From positions 3,056,001 through 3,120,000 of the forward strand of contig NZ_LT838813.1 in NCBI RefSeq assembly GCF_900176595.1: a stretch of DNA of 64,000 bases, read 5' to 3'. A program made the position numbers and the translations under genes. Position 1 is the first letter of the stretch; every line of letters starts with the position of its first letter. The stretch comes from Aquiflexum balticum DSM 16537 (GTDB taxonomy: Bacteria > Bacteroidota > Bacteroidia > Cytophagales > Cyclobacteriaceae). Shown here one piece after another: positions 7,836 to 17,028 of the stretch. The notes under the pieces are model-generated. The model saw only the letters and a list, made by a program, of their open reading frames with translations, was not told the DNA's origin and ran no database searches.

Positions 7836-9419
7836 TTAGAATCTGAATTTCATTTCGCTTGCCAATCCATCTTCTTCCACGATTTCATCATTTTTAAATC
7901 TGATTATCTGCTCCAATCGACCACTGATATTATAGTATCGCCAAGGTCCTTCTTTTTTACCGTCAATCATATTTCCTTCAGAGGCCTTTTTTCCGGTTTC
8001 ATGAAAATAAGTCCAGTTCCCCTCCGGTTTTCCACTGGCATAAGTTCCTTCAGATTCTACGGTACCATCAACATAATAGGTGATCCTTGTTCCATTGCCA
8101 TCTTTTAAGCTGCCTTTTTCTAAAGTTTTTGATCCATCATATGAATAATAGTCCCCTACGTTCATAAGCCGTCCATTGTTCCAGAATTCTTCCTGTGTCA
8201 ACTGCTTATTATCATAAAATAAGCCCCACGTACCTTCCTCAAATCCAAGGAAATAACTGCCTACCGACTTCAGCTGCCCCCCATCATAATAATAAAACCA
8301 TTGGCCATTTTCTGACCCGAGATTATATTCACCTTCAGCAATCAGAATTCCGATTTTATTGAAATACTTCCAAAGCCCTGTTTTCAAATCATTTTTATAC
8401 TCTCCGATCGAGTATATATTTCCTTCTGGAAAAAAACTTTTCCAAAGCCCGTCTTTTACGCCACTTTTATATTGTCCTTGTACTGAAATTTTCCCATTGG
8501 AATGGTATTCTAAATACTCTCCAATCGGAAGACCCAATTCATAAGTTTTTCTTTTGGAAAGTGATCTGTTTTGGAAGAATTCCTCCCAAGTTCCTACAGG
8601 TATATCATTTTCGTATTTTTCAATACGTGCTATCCTTTTATTTTCATAGTAGAATTTCCATTCGCCGGTTTTATTGCCTTTGTCATCATAAAACTTTTCG
8701 GATTCTTCAGTTCTTGTGCCAGGAAAATAGGTGATCCATTTCCCGATTGTTCTTCCATTTGCAAATTCTCCCTTTTCTTCCACCATATTCCCAAAAGTAT
8801 ACCTGGTAAAAGGGCCGTGAGGTAAATTGTTTTTATAACTGGTCTCTACCACTAATTCACCCCCGATTGCATAGACGACATATGGACCTTCCAAATTACC
8901 GTTTTCATAATTTTCTATCTGTGCCAGATCACCGTTATTGTAAAAAGAAACCCATTTTCCGTGTCTTTTACCCTCACGGAATTGCCCCTCAGTCTTTACT
9001 TGTCTTGGGTTGATATACTCCGGTTGCATTACTCTACCATAATATTCTTTGTATGGGCCTACAGCTACGCTGTCATTGAATACCATCTCAATTTTCAATG
9101 CACCGGAGGAATCATATTCTCTGTATATACCGTTGAGTCTATTTTCCCTGTATTCTGCTTCAATATTCTTATTTTTGTTTGGGAAAAAGCTTGTTGTAAC
9201 ACCCTCTCTGCGTCCGTTTGAGAAATTTATGGTCTGAACTAGCGTATTCGATTTAGGGTTTTCAAACTTCCATAGACCCTCCATAACGCCATTTTTTAAT
9301 ATTCCTGTTCCAACTAAAGTGGAATCGGAATTATATAGGGCAACCATATTGGTAACATCCTGTGCATAACACGTGATATTGATCAGGATGCTGGAAATCA
9401 GTACAAAAATATATTTCAT
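7836..9419 (-). CDS. Exported MORN_2 repeat protein
   Basis: 527 residues with a signal peptide (IFVLISSILINITCYAQ). From about residue 25 to the end it consists of about 20 tandem MORN_2-type repeats of about 23 residues with the core G-xxxGxWxxYxxNG (e.g. REGKRHGKWVSFYNNGDLAQ, KSGVKDGLWKSFFPEGNIYS). These form an extended beta-hairpin stack. Such proteins are often auto-named 'toxin-antitoxin system YwqK family antitoxin', but no partner toxin is nearby and the protein is exported, so that name is not supported. Likely a cell-envelope scaffold of unknown role. Confidence 0.85.
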   Translation of the reverse strand: MKYIFVLISSILINITCYAQDVTNMVALYNSDSTLVGTGILKNGVMEGLWKFENPKSNTLVQTINFSNGRREGVTTSFFPNKNKNIEAEYRENRLNGIYREYDSSGALKIEMVFNDSVAVGPYKEYYGRVMQPEYINPRQVKTEGQFREGKRHGKWVSFYNNGDLAQIENYENGNLEGPYVVYAIGGELVVETSYKNNLPHGPFTRYTFGNMVEEKGEFANGRTIGKWITYFPGTRTEESEKFYDDKGNKTGEWKFYYENKRIARIEKYENDIPVGTWEEFFQNRSLSKRKTYELGLPIGEYLEYHSNGKISVQGQYKSGVKDGLWKSFFPEGNIYSIGEYKNDLKTGLWKYFNKIGILIAEGEYNLGSENGQWFYYYDGGQLKSVGSYFLGFEEGTWGLFYDNKQLTQEEFWNNGRLMNVGDYYSYDGSKTLEKGSLKDGNGTRITYYVDGTVESEGTYASGKPEGNWTYFHETGKKASEGNMIDGKKEGPWRYYNISGRLEQIIRFKNDEIVEEDGLASEMKFRF

Positions 9420-9505
9420 GAATAAAGCGTTCAGGTTTGAACTAAATAACGGTAAGTTATAATGGACGGTTCTAAATTAAATTAATTTGCGATATAAGAA
9501 AAGGA

Positions 9506-10063
9506 TTAGAAATGATTATCAAAGATAAACCTAATTTCTTTTTTTAAAATAGAATATGTTTTTTCAAAATCAGGATCCGTTTCAATTTTCTTGAAAACCT
9601 GAAAATAGCGTGACAGAGATGGATTATTGGTATTTGAGATAGATGCTATATTTATTCCCCCATCTACAATTTTTTTGTATTCCCATGGGGAAGGTTGATT
9701 TGATATTTGATAGGAATTATCCAGTCTTTGGATAGAAGATTTCATTTTTTCGAATGTAGACTTTCCGTAAAGAACAAATAAATAAAGTCCATGACCCCAC
9801 CAATTCAGTAATCTGATATTCCAACCTTTATTTTCATCAAAATCCCTGACCATATCCAACACTTGGTATGGACAGTTTTCTAACCTGTAACCCATGGAAA
9901 TTTTAGATCCTTTTGACTCATGATGCTTGGTCATAATCATCTCCTGTGGGAATTCATCGGCTATGAGTTGAAATAATCGGGTATATAGATCAGATTGCGC
10001 TTTTATTTTTTCAAATAATTCTTTGTCTTCAAATAATTTTAAATCAAAGTATTCCACTGTCAT
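9506..10063 (-). CDS. Conserved-looking hypothetical protein (185 aa)
   Basis: I do not recognise this protein. It has no signal peptide or membrane helix, begins TVEYFDLKLFEDKELFEK and contains an aromatic stretch GWNIRLLNWWGHGLYLFVLY. The body looks like a folded alpha/beta protein with a basic helix near the C-terminus (KTYSILKKEIRFIFDNHF). It starts 3 bp downstream of the fabH stop on the same strand, so it is probably co-transcribed with fabH, but nothing in the sequence ties it to lipid synthesis. Confidence 0.65.
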   Translation of the reverse strand: MTVEYFDLKLFEDKELFEKIKAQSDLYTRLFQLIADEFPQEMIMTKHHESKGSKISMGYRLENCPYQVLDMVRDFDENKGWNIRLLNWWGHGLYLFVLYGKSTFEKMKSSIQRLDNSYQISNQPSPWEYKKIVDGGINIASISNTNNPSLSRYFQVFKKIETDPDFEKTYSILKKEIRFIFDNHF

Positions 10064-10066
10064 TTT

Positions 10067-11065
10067 TTACCAATTCAATAATGCAGATGCCCATGCAAAA
10101 CCGCTGCCAAAGGCCGCTAAACATACCAAATCACCTCTTTTCAATCGGCCCTGTTCCCATGCCTGACTCAATGCAATGGGGATAGTTCCTGCTGTAGTAT
10201 TTCCCAAATACATAATGTTGTTGAAAACTTTTTCATCAGGAAGTCCCATTTTTTGTTGGATATAATTACTGATTCTTAGGTTGGCCTGATGGGGTACAAG
10301 TAGGTCAATTTCAGATTTGTCTTTTCCATTTGCCTCCAGAGCTTCTTCAATGACTTCCTGAAATCGGACAATGGCATGTTTAAAAACCGCATTTCCATTC
10401 ATTTTTAGAAAAAAGTCTCCTCTTTCTATCAATTCGGCAGAAACTCTCACCTTACTGCTGCTGCTTGGAGCGATACAATATAGCTCCTCTGCATGTGCAC
10501 CGTCTGCATGTAGGTGGGTAGAAAGAATTCCCGGTTCATCCGCCTCTACAGCACTTAAAACAGCCGCCCCGGCACCATCTGCAAATATTACAGCACTTGA
10601 CCTTCCCTCATCACTTTTATCCAAAGCAGATGATTGGATTTCAGCACCCACTACTAGGATGTTTTTGTACATACCTGTTTTGATAAACTGATCTGCTACA
10701 GACAAGGCGTAAATGAATCCCGAGCAGGCATTTCTGATATCCAATGCACCTATCCCATTCATTCCCAATTCTCTTTGCAGCAGTACGCCATTACCTGGTA
10801 AAAAGTAATCAGAGGTGATGGTTGCGAAAACGATAAAATCAATGTCTTTTACAGATAAGCCCGCTCTTTCCAATGCCATTTTTGAAGCAGTTGCTGACAT
10901 ACTGGTTACAGTATCCTTTCCAGGCGTAAACCACCTCCTTTCGTGAATACCTGTCCGTTCCACTATCCAATCATCATTGGTGTCCATAATGGTAGACAAG
11001 TATTCATTTGTAATAATATTTTCAGGTACATAATGCCCTATCCCGGTTATTCTGGATTTTTTCAT
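10067..11065 (-). CDS. fabH: 3-oxoacyl-ACP synthase III (FabH)
   Basis: 332 residues, full length. The thiolase-fold catalytic triad is visible: Cys114 in RNACSGFIYA, His259 in VPHQANLRI and Asn289 in YLGNTTAGTIP. FabH condenses an acyl-CoA primer with malonyl-ACP to start fatty-acid synthesis in the cytoplasm; in Bacteroidota the primers are often branched. Bacteroidota commonly have several FabH paralogues, some in other ketosynthase pathways, so this copy may be the housekeeping enzyme or an accessory one. The small gene at 9506 follows immediately. Confidence 0.93.
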   Translation of the reverse strand: MKKSRITGIGHYVPENIITNEYLSTIMDTNDDWIVERTGIHERRWFTPGKDTVTSMSATASKMALERAGLSVKDIDFIVFATITSDYFLPGNGVLLQRELGMNGIGALDIRNACSGFIYALSVADQFIKTGMYKNILVVGAEIQSSALDKSDEGRSSAVIFADGAGAAVLSAVEADEPGILSTHLHADGAHAEELYCIAPSSSSKVRVSAELIERGDFFLKMNGNAVFKHAIVRFQEVIEEALEANGKDKSEIDLLVPHQANLRISNYIQQKMGLPDEKVFNNIMYLGNTTAGTIPIALSQAWEQGRLKRGDLVCLAAFGSGFAWASALLNW

Positions 11066-11219
11066 AAGGTTAAAAGTTGTTTGGGTTTCCCAAGATGACC
11101 TTTCACCAAGGTTGTTTAAACAAATATCTTATATACAATGGGGAATACCAAAAAATCAATTTTAAAGAGCATTTTATATGGTTTGGTAGGTTTTTTTATT
11201 CAATATTTGGAGAAGACTT

Positions 11220-12122
11220 TTATTTTATTCTCCCTTGACTCTTCAACTTCCAATACCTATACAATCCGTCCACTGACATCCAACTGGGATTGGCATATTC
11301 ATACACTTTGATCAATGCTTCGTCACATCCTTCTCCGACCAATTGGGTTTTGGTGTAGTCCATAAAAAGGGGGATGACTTCTTGTTGATCTGTGTTCGCA
11401 TCAAAATAAGGTTTGATCCATTTACTCCAATCATGCAGCATGTAACAGAGATTGTCCAAGTGCTCGTTGACATTATTGATAATTCCAAAATGCGTCAAAA
11501 ACAGGCATTCCGGTTTTTCTGCTTTCAAAATAGCCAATGAGACTTCCCAATCCCTGATGTTGATATCAGGTGGAGGACAAGGGGGCACTGCAGGGCCACC
11601 ATTGATTTTAACACCGGCCACATCACCTGTAAAAATCACATTTCCCATTTTCCATGCGATATGGTGGGTGGCATGACCGGGAGTATGCAAAGCTTTTATT
11701 TTGATATTACCAAACTCCAATTCCTCCTCGTGTTGGACTGCAACAATCTGATCTTCAGGAATAGGTTTCATTTTTCCCCAAAGCCTTTCCATATCATCCC
11801 CATAAATCTGAGCGGCCGAATTCCAGAGTTTTTCCGGCGAAGCCAAATGGGGTGCCCCCACAGGATGGACGTATATTTTGGCACCTATCTCGGCAAGTTT
11901 CCAGGATGCACCCGCATGGTCAAAATGAATGTGAGTGAGGAGAACATGCTTGATTTCCTCCAATTCATATCCATTTCTTTCTATACCCTCTTTCAACTGC
12001 TCAAATGTGCTTTCCGGCCCGGTTTCGACCAAAATAGGACCATGAGTTGTCTCTACCAAAAAACTGGCAATGGCCTCATTGGTATCCAAAAATTTTAGGT
12101 CAATAATTGCAACGTTTTCCAT
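11220..12122 (-). CDS. MBL-fold metallo-hydrolase
   Basis: 300 residues with the metallo-beta-lactamase metal motif THIHFDHAG (His64, His66, Asp68, His69), a downstream His in HTPGHATHH and the FTGDVAG loop. This is the glyoxalase II/quorum-lactonase-like branch of the superfamily; the real substrate cannot be assigned. No signal peptide, so probably cytoplasmic. It overlaps the upstream SRAP gene by one base (shared at 12122), which implies translational coupling within one transcript. Confidence 0.88.
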   Translation of the reverse strand: MENVAIIDLKFLDTNEAIASFLVETTHGPILVETGPESTFEQLKEGIERNGYELEEIKHVLLTHIHFDHAGASWKLAEIGAKIYVHPVGAPHLASPEKLWNSAAQIYGDDMERLWGKMKPIPEDQIVAVQHEEELEFGNIKIKALHTPGHATHHIAWKMGNVIFTGDVAGVKINGGPAVPPCPPPDINIRDWEVSLAILKAEKPECLFLTHFGIINNVNEHLDNLCYMLHDWSKWIKPYFDANTDQQEVIPLFMDYTKTQLVGEGCDEALIKVYEYANPSWMSVDGLYRYWKLKSQGRIK

Positions 12123-12820
12123 TATCCGAATAGTGTATAATTGCCAAATTGGTCCATGGGAGAGGTTTTTCTGATAATAGCAGGGCTGTCGTTGCCGACA
12201 CTATTTACCAAAGGAGAAACGGTATAGCTGATCATTTCATTGGCGGGATAGGTCCCCAATAGCTTAATCAGTTCCTCTTCTTTGCTGTATTTATCGAGCC
12301 ATTTTTTTTCATCATCCCGATTCAATATGACAGGCATCCTGTCATGGATTTCAGAAACCAAGCTATTCGGTGCTGTAGTAAGTATGAGAAAGGTATGCTT
12401 GTTTTCACCTTTTTCATTTTCATACTCTTCCCAGATTCCAGCAAATGCAAAAGGTTCCTCATTGGCAAGGGTAAAACGGTACGGCGTTTTTGTTTTTTTA
12501 CCGATTTTTTTCCATTCGAAAAAGCCATCCGCAGGAATCAGACAGCGTCTTTTTTGAAAAGAAGTTTTGAAGGAGACCTTTTCATTTACACTTTCTGCCT
12601 TGGCATTGATGAATTTTTGGGAGACAGGTTTGTTCTTTGCAAAATCAGGTGTGATTCCCCAATAAAAATAGGAGAAACCCTTTGGACTGTCTGATGTAAT
12701 CACCGGGACCAATTGGGTGGGCGCAATATTATATCTTGGTTTGAAGTCCGAAAGCATTTCAGCCTGAAATCTTTCCTCCAGTTCAATTTTACTTTTACTT
12801 AATGAATATCTTCCGCACAT
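12122..12820 (-). CDS. SOS response-associated peptidase (SRAP/YedK/HMCES family)
   Basis: 232 residues. It starts MCGRYSL, so Cys2 becomes the catalytic N-terminal residue after Met removal. The other conserved residues are present: Asn72 (INAKAES), Glu102 (GFFEWK) and His159 (IHDRMPVIL). SRAP proteins form a thiazolidine crosslink with abasic sites in single-stranded DNA to protect them during replication. It is the upstream gene of a pair with the MBL hydrolase. The start cannot vary, because the second-codon Cys is needed. Confidence 0.93.
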   Translation of the reverse strand: MCGRYSLSKSKIELEERFQAEMLSDFKPRYNIAPTQLVPVITSDSPKGFSYFYWGITPDFAKNKPVSQKFINAKAESVNEKVSFKTSFQKRRCLIPADGFFEWKKIGKKTKTPYRFTLANEEPFAFAGIWEEYENEKGENKHTFLILTTAPNSLVSEIHDRMPVILNRDDEKKWLDKYSKEEELIKLLGTYPANEMISYTVSPLVNSVGNDSPAIIRKTSPMDQFGNYTLFG

Positions 12821-12846
12821 GGGGTAAATATAGGTTTTTTTGAAAA

Positions 12847-13806
12847 TTACTGATCTCCGGTGATAAATTCAAATGCTCTTTTTTCGGACCAATAGATATC
12901 TTCACTTTTTCTTGGACTGAATCCAACATGTCCGCCGTATTTTGGAAATTCCATCCATACAGCCTCCAATTGTCGGGCGATTTTAACCGGGAAGCATTTA
13001 TCGCTTAAAAACGGATCATTTTGTGCATTCAGAACCAAAGCAGGTACACGGATACCCTCAAGGAAATACAGGGATGAATTTTGTTCGTAATAATCATGTG
13101 CATCATCAAAGCCATGCAAAGGTCCTGTGAAGTGATCGTCAAAATCCTTTAAAGTTTTTATTTTGCGCAAGGTTCCCACCGGGATTTCATCAGGGAAAAA
13201 CACCGCTTTTTTGGCAACTTTTTCTTTCAGTGTTGTTAGAAAGCGTTTGGCGTAAAGTATATTTTCTCTCTTGGAAATCTGAACAGAAGAGCTTTCTAAA
13301 TGAAGAGGAACCGAAATGGCAACACCTTTTCTGATTTTTGGATTTCTTTCCCGTTTTTCACCTAGGTATTTCAATGTCAGGTTTCCGCCCAAACTAAAGC
13401 CAACCAAATAGATGGATTCATAATCTTTTGCAGCGTGCTGAATCACAAAATCAAGATCATAGGTGGCTCCTGAGTGATAAAAAATTGCTTTTCTGTTCAT
13501 TTCTTCAGAGCATCCCCGGAAGTTCCAGTTGAGCACATCAAATCCATTGCTGAAAAATTGTTTTGCCATTCCAATCATGTATGGACGTTGGCTATTGCCT
13601 TCCAGTCCATGGCTGATAATGACTAGATTTTTGCTGTCATTTTTTAGCCAGTCAAGGTCCAGAAAATCACCATCGGGAGTGTTAACCCTTTCTCTTTCAA
13701 AAGGTAAAGTGACATGGCTCCTGAAAAGACCAGGTACAATAGTCTGTAAATGTCCGTTGAAAAGCCATTTTGGGTAATCGTAATCTGTTTTTTTTATTAA
13801 AGGCAT
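12847..13806 (-). CDS. Alpha/beta hydrolase of the YheT family
   Basis: 319 residues. The N-terminal motif FNGHLQTIVPGLFR is diagnostic of the YheT/ABHD1-3 family. The oxyanion region is SHGLEGNS, the nucleophile is Ser138 in GFSLGGN, the acid lies in NAQNDPFLS and the His in YGGHVGF. Substrates are lipid or ester compounds; the bacterial role is not settled. It lies upstream of the SRAP and MBL genes on the same strand, with 26 bp between it and SRAP, so the three may form one operon. Confidence 0.92.
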   Translation of the reverse strand: MPLIKKTDYDYPKWLFNGHLQTIVPGLFRSHVTLPFERERVNTPDGDFLDLDWLKNDSKNLVIISHGLEGNSQRPYMIGMAKQFFSNGFDVLNWNFRGCSEEMNRKAIFYHSGATYDLDFVIQHAAKDYESIYLVGFSLGGNLTLKYLGEKRERNPKIRKGVAISVPLHLESSSVQISKRENILYAKRFLTTLKEKVAKKAVFFPDEIPVGTLRKIKTLKDFDDHFTGPLHGFDDAHDYYEQNSSLYFLEGIRVPALVLNAQNDPFLSDKCFPVKIARQLEAVWMEFPKYGGHVGFSPRKSEDIYWSEKRAFEFITGDQ

Positions 13807-13928
13807 TTTAAAACAAAAAGGAGCTTCGGGTACTTTACAATCCTGAAATTACCACTATTAAATTTGAATAAAGATATTTTAAGAACTATTTTTGACCTGC
13901 TTAAATTTTGAATAGGATATAAAAGCTT

Positions 13929-15608
13929 ATGGCCGAAATAATACGAATGCCTAAAATGAGCGATACCATGGAAGAAGGGGTAATCGCAGCGTGGTTGAAG
14001 AAAGTTGGAGATGCAGTGAAGCCGGGAGATATTCTAGCGGAGGTAGAGACCGATAAGGCGACTATGGAATTGGAATCTTATGAAGAGGGAATCTTGCTTC
14101 ATCTTGGAGTAGAAGAAAAGGGCGCTGTTCCTGTAAACGGAGTTATTGCTATCATTGGTGAAAAAGGTGAAAACATTGATTCCTTACTTAAGGAGATTGA
14201 AGGAGGTGAAGCGGGAGAATCTAAAAAAGAAGCAAAAAAAGAAGAGAAACCCGAACCTGCTAAAGAGGAGAACATTTCTGCTAAGGAAGAAAAAGCACCT
14301 GCAGAAAAAATCGATACCTCAGGAATAAATGCCACAGTCATCACTATGCCTAAAATGAGTGATACCATGACTGAAGGCACCATTGCTTCTTGGTTGAAAA
14401 AGGTAGGAGATGAAGTCAAATCAGGAGATATCATCGCAGAAGTGGAAACCGATAAAGCGACTATGGAATTGGAGTCCTATGAGGATGGTACTTTGTTGTA
14501 TATTGGGGTAGAAGCGGGTGAATCAGTTGAAATTGATGGTGTCATTGCAATAATAGGTGAGAAAGGCGCTGATTATGAGAAATTGTTAAAAGCCCACAAA
14601 CCAAAAGATGCTCAAGTAGATACTTCACCAAAAGAAGAGAAAAAAGAGGAAAAACAAGCAGAGGCACCTGAAAGTAAACCTGCTGAATCAAAATCAGCTG
14701 AGCCTTCTGTTAAATCAACATCCGCCACTTCTGACAATGGAAGATTGAAAGCCTCGCCTTTGGCAAAAAAGATGGCTGAAGACAAAGGTTTTGACATCTC
14801 TTTGGTGAAAGGTTCAGGAGAAGGTGGACGAATCGTCAAAAGAGATATAGAAAACTTTGAACCTGCTGTGGCCCAAACCGCAGCGGCCCCTACTGCCATG
14901 GCTACTTCAGCACCTGCTGTTGGTCAGGAATCTTACAGGGAAGAAAAAGTTTCTCAAATGCGTAAGGTAATCGCCAAAAGACTTGCTGAGAGTAAGTTCC
15001 AGGCACCGCATTTCTACCTGACCATGGAGATCAATATGGACAAAGCTATTGAGGCCAGAAACAGCATGAACGAAATTTCCCCTGTGAAAATCTCCTTCAA
15101 TGACATGGTGATCAAAGCGGCAGCAGCAGCTCTGAGACAACATCCTAAAGTAAATACCTCTTGGTTGGGTGATAAAATCAGATACAATGAACATATCCAT
15201 ATAGGAATGGCTGTGGCAGTAGAGGAGGGACTTTTGGTTCCGGTGATCCGCTTTGCTGACAGCAAGTCATTGTCACAGATTTCCAATGAAGCCAAAACGC
15301 TGGGTGGAAAAGCCAAGAACAAAGAATTGCAGCCCAAGGATTGGGAAGGCAATACCTTTACCATTTCCAACTTGGGAATGTTTGGCATAGAGGAATTCAC
15401 AGCTATCATCAATCCGCCGGATGCCTGTATTTTGGCTGTAGGAGGGATTAAGGAAACGGTTATAGTGAAAAACGGTCAGATGCAGATTGGTAATGTCATG
15501 AAAGTTACTTTGTCATGTGACCACAGGGTGGTAGATGGTGCGGTCGGTTCAGCTTTCCTAAAGACCCTTAAAGGTTTATTGGAAGATCCTGTCAGAATCC
15601 TGATTTAA
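13929..15608 (+). CDS. Pyruvate dehydrogenase E2, dihydrolipoamide acetyltransferase with two lipoyl domains
   Basis: 559 residues. There are two lipoyl domains (about 1-78 and 134-210), each with the lipoylated lysine in ETDKATMELESYE (Lys43 and Lys176). Acidic Ala/Pro/Lys/Glu-rich linkers follow, then the E1/E3-binding domain (about 275-312, LKASPLAKKMAEDKGFD) and the catalytic domain with His532 and Asp536 in DHRVVDG. The enzyme moves the acetyl group to CoA in the pyruvate dehydrogenase complex. The genes for E1 and E3 are not adjacent here. Domain make-up favours pyruvate over branched-chain or 2-oxoglutarate complexes. A hairpin terminator follows. Confidence 0.93.
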   Translation: MAEIIRMPKMSDTMEEGVIAAWLKKVGDAVKPGDILAEVETDKATMELESYEEGILLHLGVEEKGAVPVNGVIAIIGEKGENIDSLLKEIEGGEAGESKKEAKKEEKPEPAKEENISAKEEKAPAEKIDTSGINATVITMPKMSDTMTEGTIASWLKKVGDEVKSGDIIAEVETDKATMELESYEDGTLLYIGVEAGESVEIDGVIAIIGEKGADYEKLLKAHKPKDAQVDTSPKEEKKEEKQAEAPESKPAESKSAEPSVKSTSATSDNGRLKASPLAKKMAEDKGFDISLVKGSGEGGRIVKRDIENFEPAVAQTAAAPTAMATSAPAVGQESYREEKVSQMRKVIAKRLAESKFQAPHFYLTMEINMDKAIEARNSMNEISPVKISFNDMVIKAAAAALRQHPKVNTSWLGDKIRYNEHIHIGMAVAVEEGLLVPVIRFADSKSLSQISNEAKTLGGKAKNKELQPKDWEGNTFTISNLGMFGIEEFTAIINPPDACILAVGGIKETVIVKNGQMQIGNVMKVTLSCDHRVVDGAVGSAFLKTLKGLLEDPVRILI

Positions 15609-15626
15609 ACGGGAAAATAAAATATG

Positions 15627-15659
15627 CCAAAAAGTCCTGTTTATGCAGGACTTTTTTGG
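15627..15659 (+). terminator. Rho-independent terminator after the E2 gene
   Basis: Arms AAAAAGTCCTG and CAGGACTTTTT with a 6-nt loop and trailing T-tract lie about 20 bp after the E2 stop codon. Outer CC/GG pairs extend the stem. Confidence 0.88.
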
Positions 15660-15711
15660 TTTTGTATGGTTATTGAGAAGAAATATACTTCGTGAGATAT
15701 GGTAGATATAT

Positions 15712-15847
15712 AATTGAAATATGCCTTCGGCGATATATTGTTGAAATTTTGTGCGGGAAATATTTGGATTGTTCATTGCTAAATTTCGAATGACGTTGAG
15801 AATTTCAACTTATTTCTATTTTATTTCGCCATAGGCATATTTCAATT
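15712..15847. repeat. Long imperfect inverted repeat (MITE- or REP-like)
   Basis: Arms 15712-15733 and 15826-15847 match in 20 of 22 positions (core AATTGAAATATGCC). A second nested pair, GTTGAAATT at 15740-15748 and AATTTCAAC at 15801-15809, allows the whole 136 bp to fold back. It occupies most of the 321-bp gap between the E2 gene and hslV. No reading frame is present inside. A MITE or REP-like element is the simplest reading. Confidence 0.6.
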
Positions 15848-15929
15848 TATTTCATCTCTAAATTCATCCCAATATTTTGGGTCAAGTCGTCTCACGTCTT
15901 ATGTATCAAATCTCATGTCTTAATTTAAT

Positions 15930-16472
15930 ATGGAAAAAATAAAATCAACTACCGTAGTCGCCATCAAACATAATGGAGAAGTAGTCATTGGTGCCGATGG
16001 GCAGGCTACCTTGGGTAACACCATTGCCAAAAGTACAGTAAATAAAATCCGGAAATTGCAGGGCGGAAAAATCGTAACAGGTTTTGCAGGCTCGACGGCA
16101 GATGCCTTCACTTTGCTGGAAAAGTTTGAGGAAAAGATGGGTGCCTATGGCAACAACATGAAAAGGGCAGCTGTCGAGTTGGCCAAAGAATGGCGAACCG
16201 ATCGGATGCTGAGTAAATTGGAAGCCATGATGATTGTGGCAGATTCTCAGGACATTTTGATTATTTCCGGCACAGGAGATGTGATCGAACCGGATATGGA
16301 AATCGCTACCATTGGTTCGGGCAGCATGTATGCCCAATCAGCCGCTAGGGCATTGAAAAAGTATGCACCCCAACTTTCAGCTGAAGAAATGGTTCGCGAA
16401 AGTCTGGGTATCGCCGCAGATGTCTGCATTTACACCAATCATAATTTGGTGGTGGAAAAAGTAGAGAAATAA
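15930..16472 (+). CDS. hslV: ATP-dependent protease subunit HslV (ClpQ)
   Basis: 180 residues. After a 6-residue propeptide the mature enzyme would start at Thr7 (TTVVAIKHNGEVVIGADGQA), the N-terminal nucleophile of the proteasome-like HslV dodecamer. The GFAGSTADAF segment is typical. HslV degrades unfolded proteins in the cytoplasm together with the HslU ATPase. No hslU lies beside it in this window. It directly follows the inverted-repeat element, so its promoter probably lies in or next to that repeat. Confidence 0.95.
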   Translation: MEKIKSTTVVAIKHNGEVVIGADGQATLGNTIAKSTVNKIRKLQGGKIVTGFAGSTADAFTLLEKFEEKMGAYGNNMKRAAVELAKEWRTDRMLSKLEAMMIVADSQDILIISGTGDVIEPDMEIATIGSGSMYAQSAARALKKYAPQLSAEEMVRESLGIAADVCIYTNHNLVVEKVEK

Positions 16473-16482
16473 TTTCTGATTT

Positions 16483-17028
16483 CTACACTGTCAGTGCATG
16501 TTGCGATTTAAGGCGCTGATAGCCCAGAATGCACATATAAATTATCGTTGTTGAAAGAATAATGTTGTTAACATTCGCAATGAGTGGAAATCCATTTGTC
16601 ATTGCTGCTACAAAAATCATACTGCCAAAAATGATGACGACACCAGTCCATACTGGAAATAATTTGGCTTTGATGACTGCGATGCCAAATATTATCAACC
16701 CGGCGAGGTTGAAAAAAGCAGGAATCTTATAAAAAGGATATATTTCAACAAATTCTAAATTTGATAACCCTGAGTGCAACACTTGAATTGGGAGATAAAC
16801 TAAAGCAAGATAGGACAATGAAATCATCACTGTTCCTGTCAGGCTTAAGATGTTTTTTGATCGTTTTTGTAGGAAGTGTAATCCCCAAATTCCAAATCCG
16901 GCAAAGAAGTGGAAAGCAGCAGTAAGATAATAGACAGTTGAATTGTAGCCGCCTTCTGCTAATTCTACAACCTCGGAACCTATCCAACAAGAATAGCCTA
17001 AAATGGCAGAGAATAGTAAGTATTTCAT
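16483..17028 (-). CDS. Multi-pass membrane protein of unknown function (about 181 aa)
   Basis: I do not recognise this protein. It has six likely transmembrane segments spread evenly along its length, short loops and a basic C-terminal tail (GYQRLKSQHALTV). The ATG at 17028 (MKYLLFSAILGYSCW) gives a start directly at the first helix; a TTG 27 bp further upstream is possible but less likely. It is convergent with hslV, with only 10 bp between stops. A transporter or sensor role cannot be inferred. Confidence 0.7.
   Translation of the reverse strand: MKYLLFSAILGYSCWIGSEVVELAEGGYNSTVYYLTAAFHFFAGFGIWGLHFLQKRSKNILSLTGTVMISLSYLALVYLPIQVLHSGLSNLEFVEIYPFYKIPAFFNLAGLIIFGIAVIKAKLFPVWTGVVIIFGSMIFVAAMTNGFPLIANVNNIILSTTIIYMCILGYQRLKSQHALTV

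Noticed and set aside
7836-9419. Antitoxin of the YwqK type
   Set aside because: The MORN_2 repeats cause this label, but the protein is exported and has no toxin neighbour.
15945-16337. Long antisense frame within hslV
   Set aside because: Shadow of a well-conserved gene, rich in His/Cys without family features.
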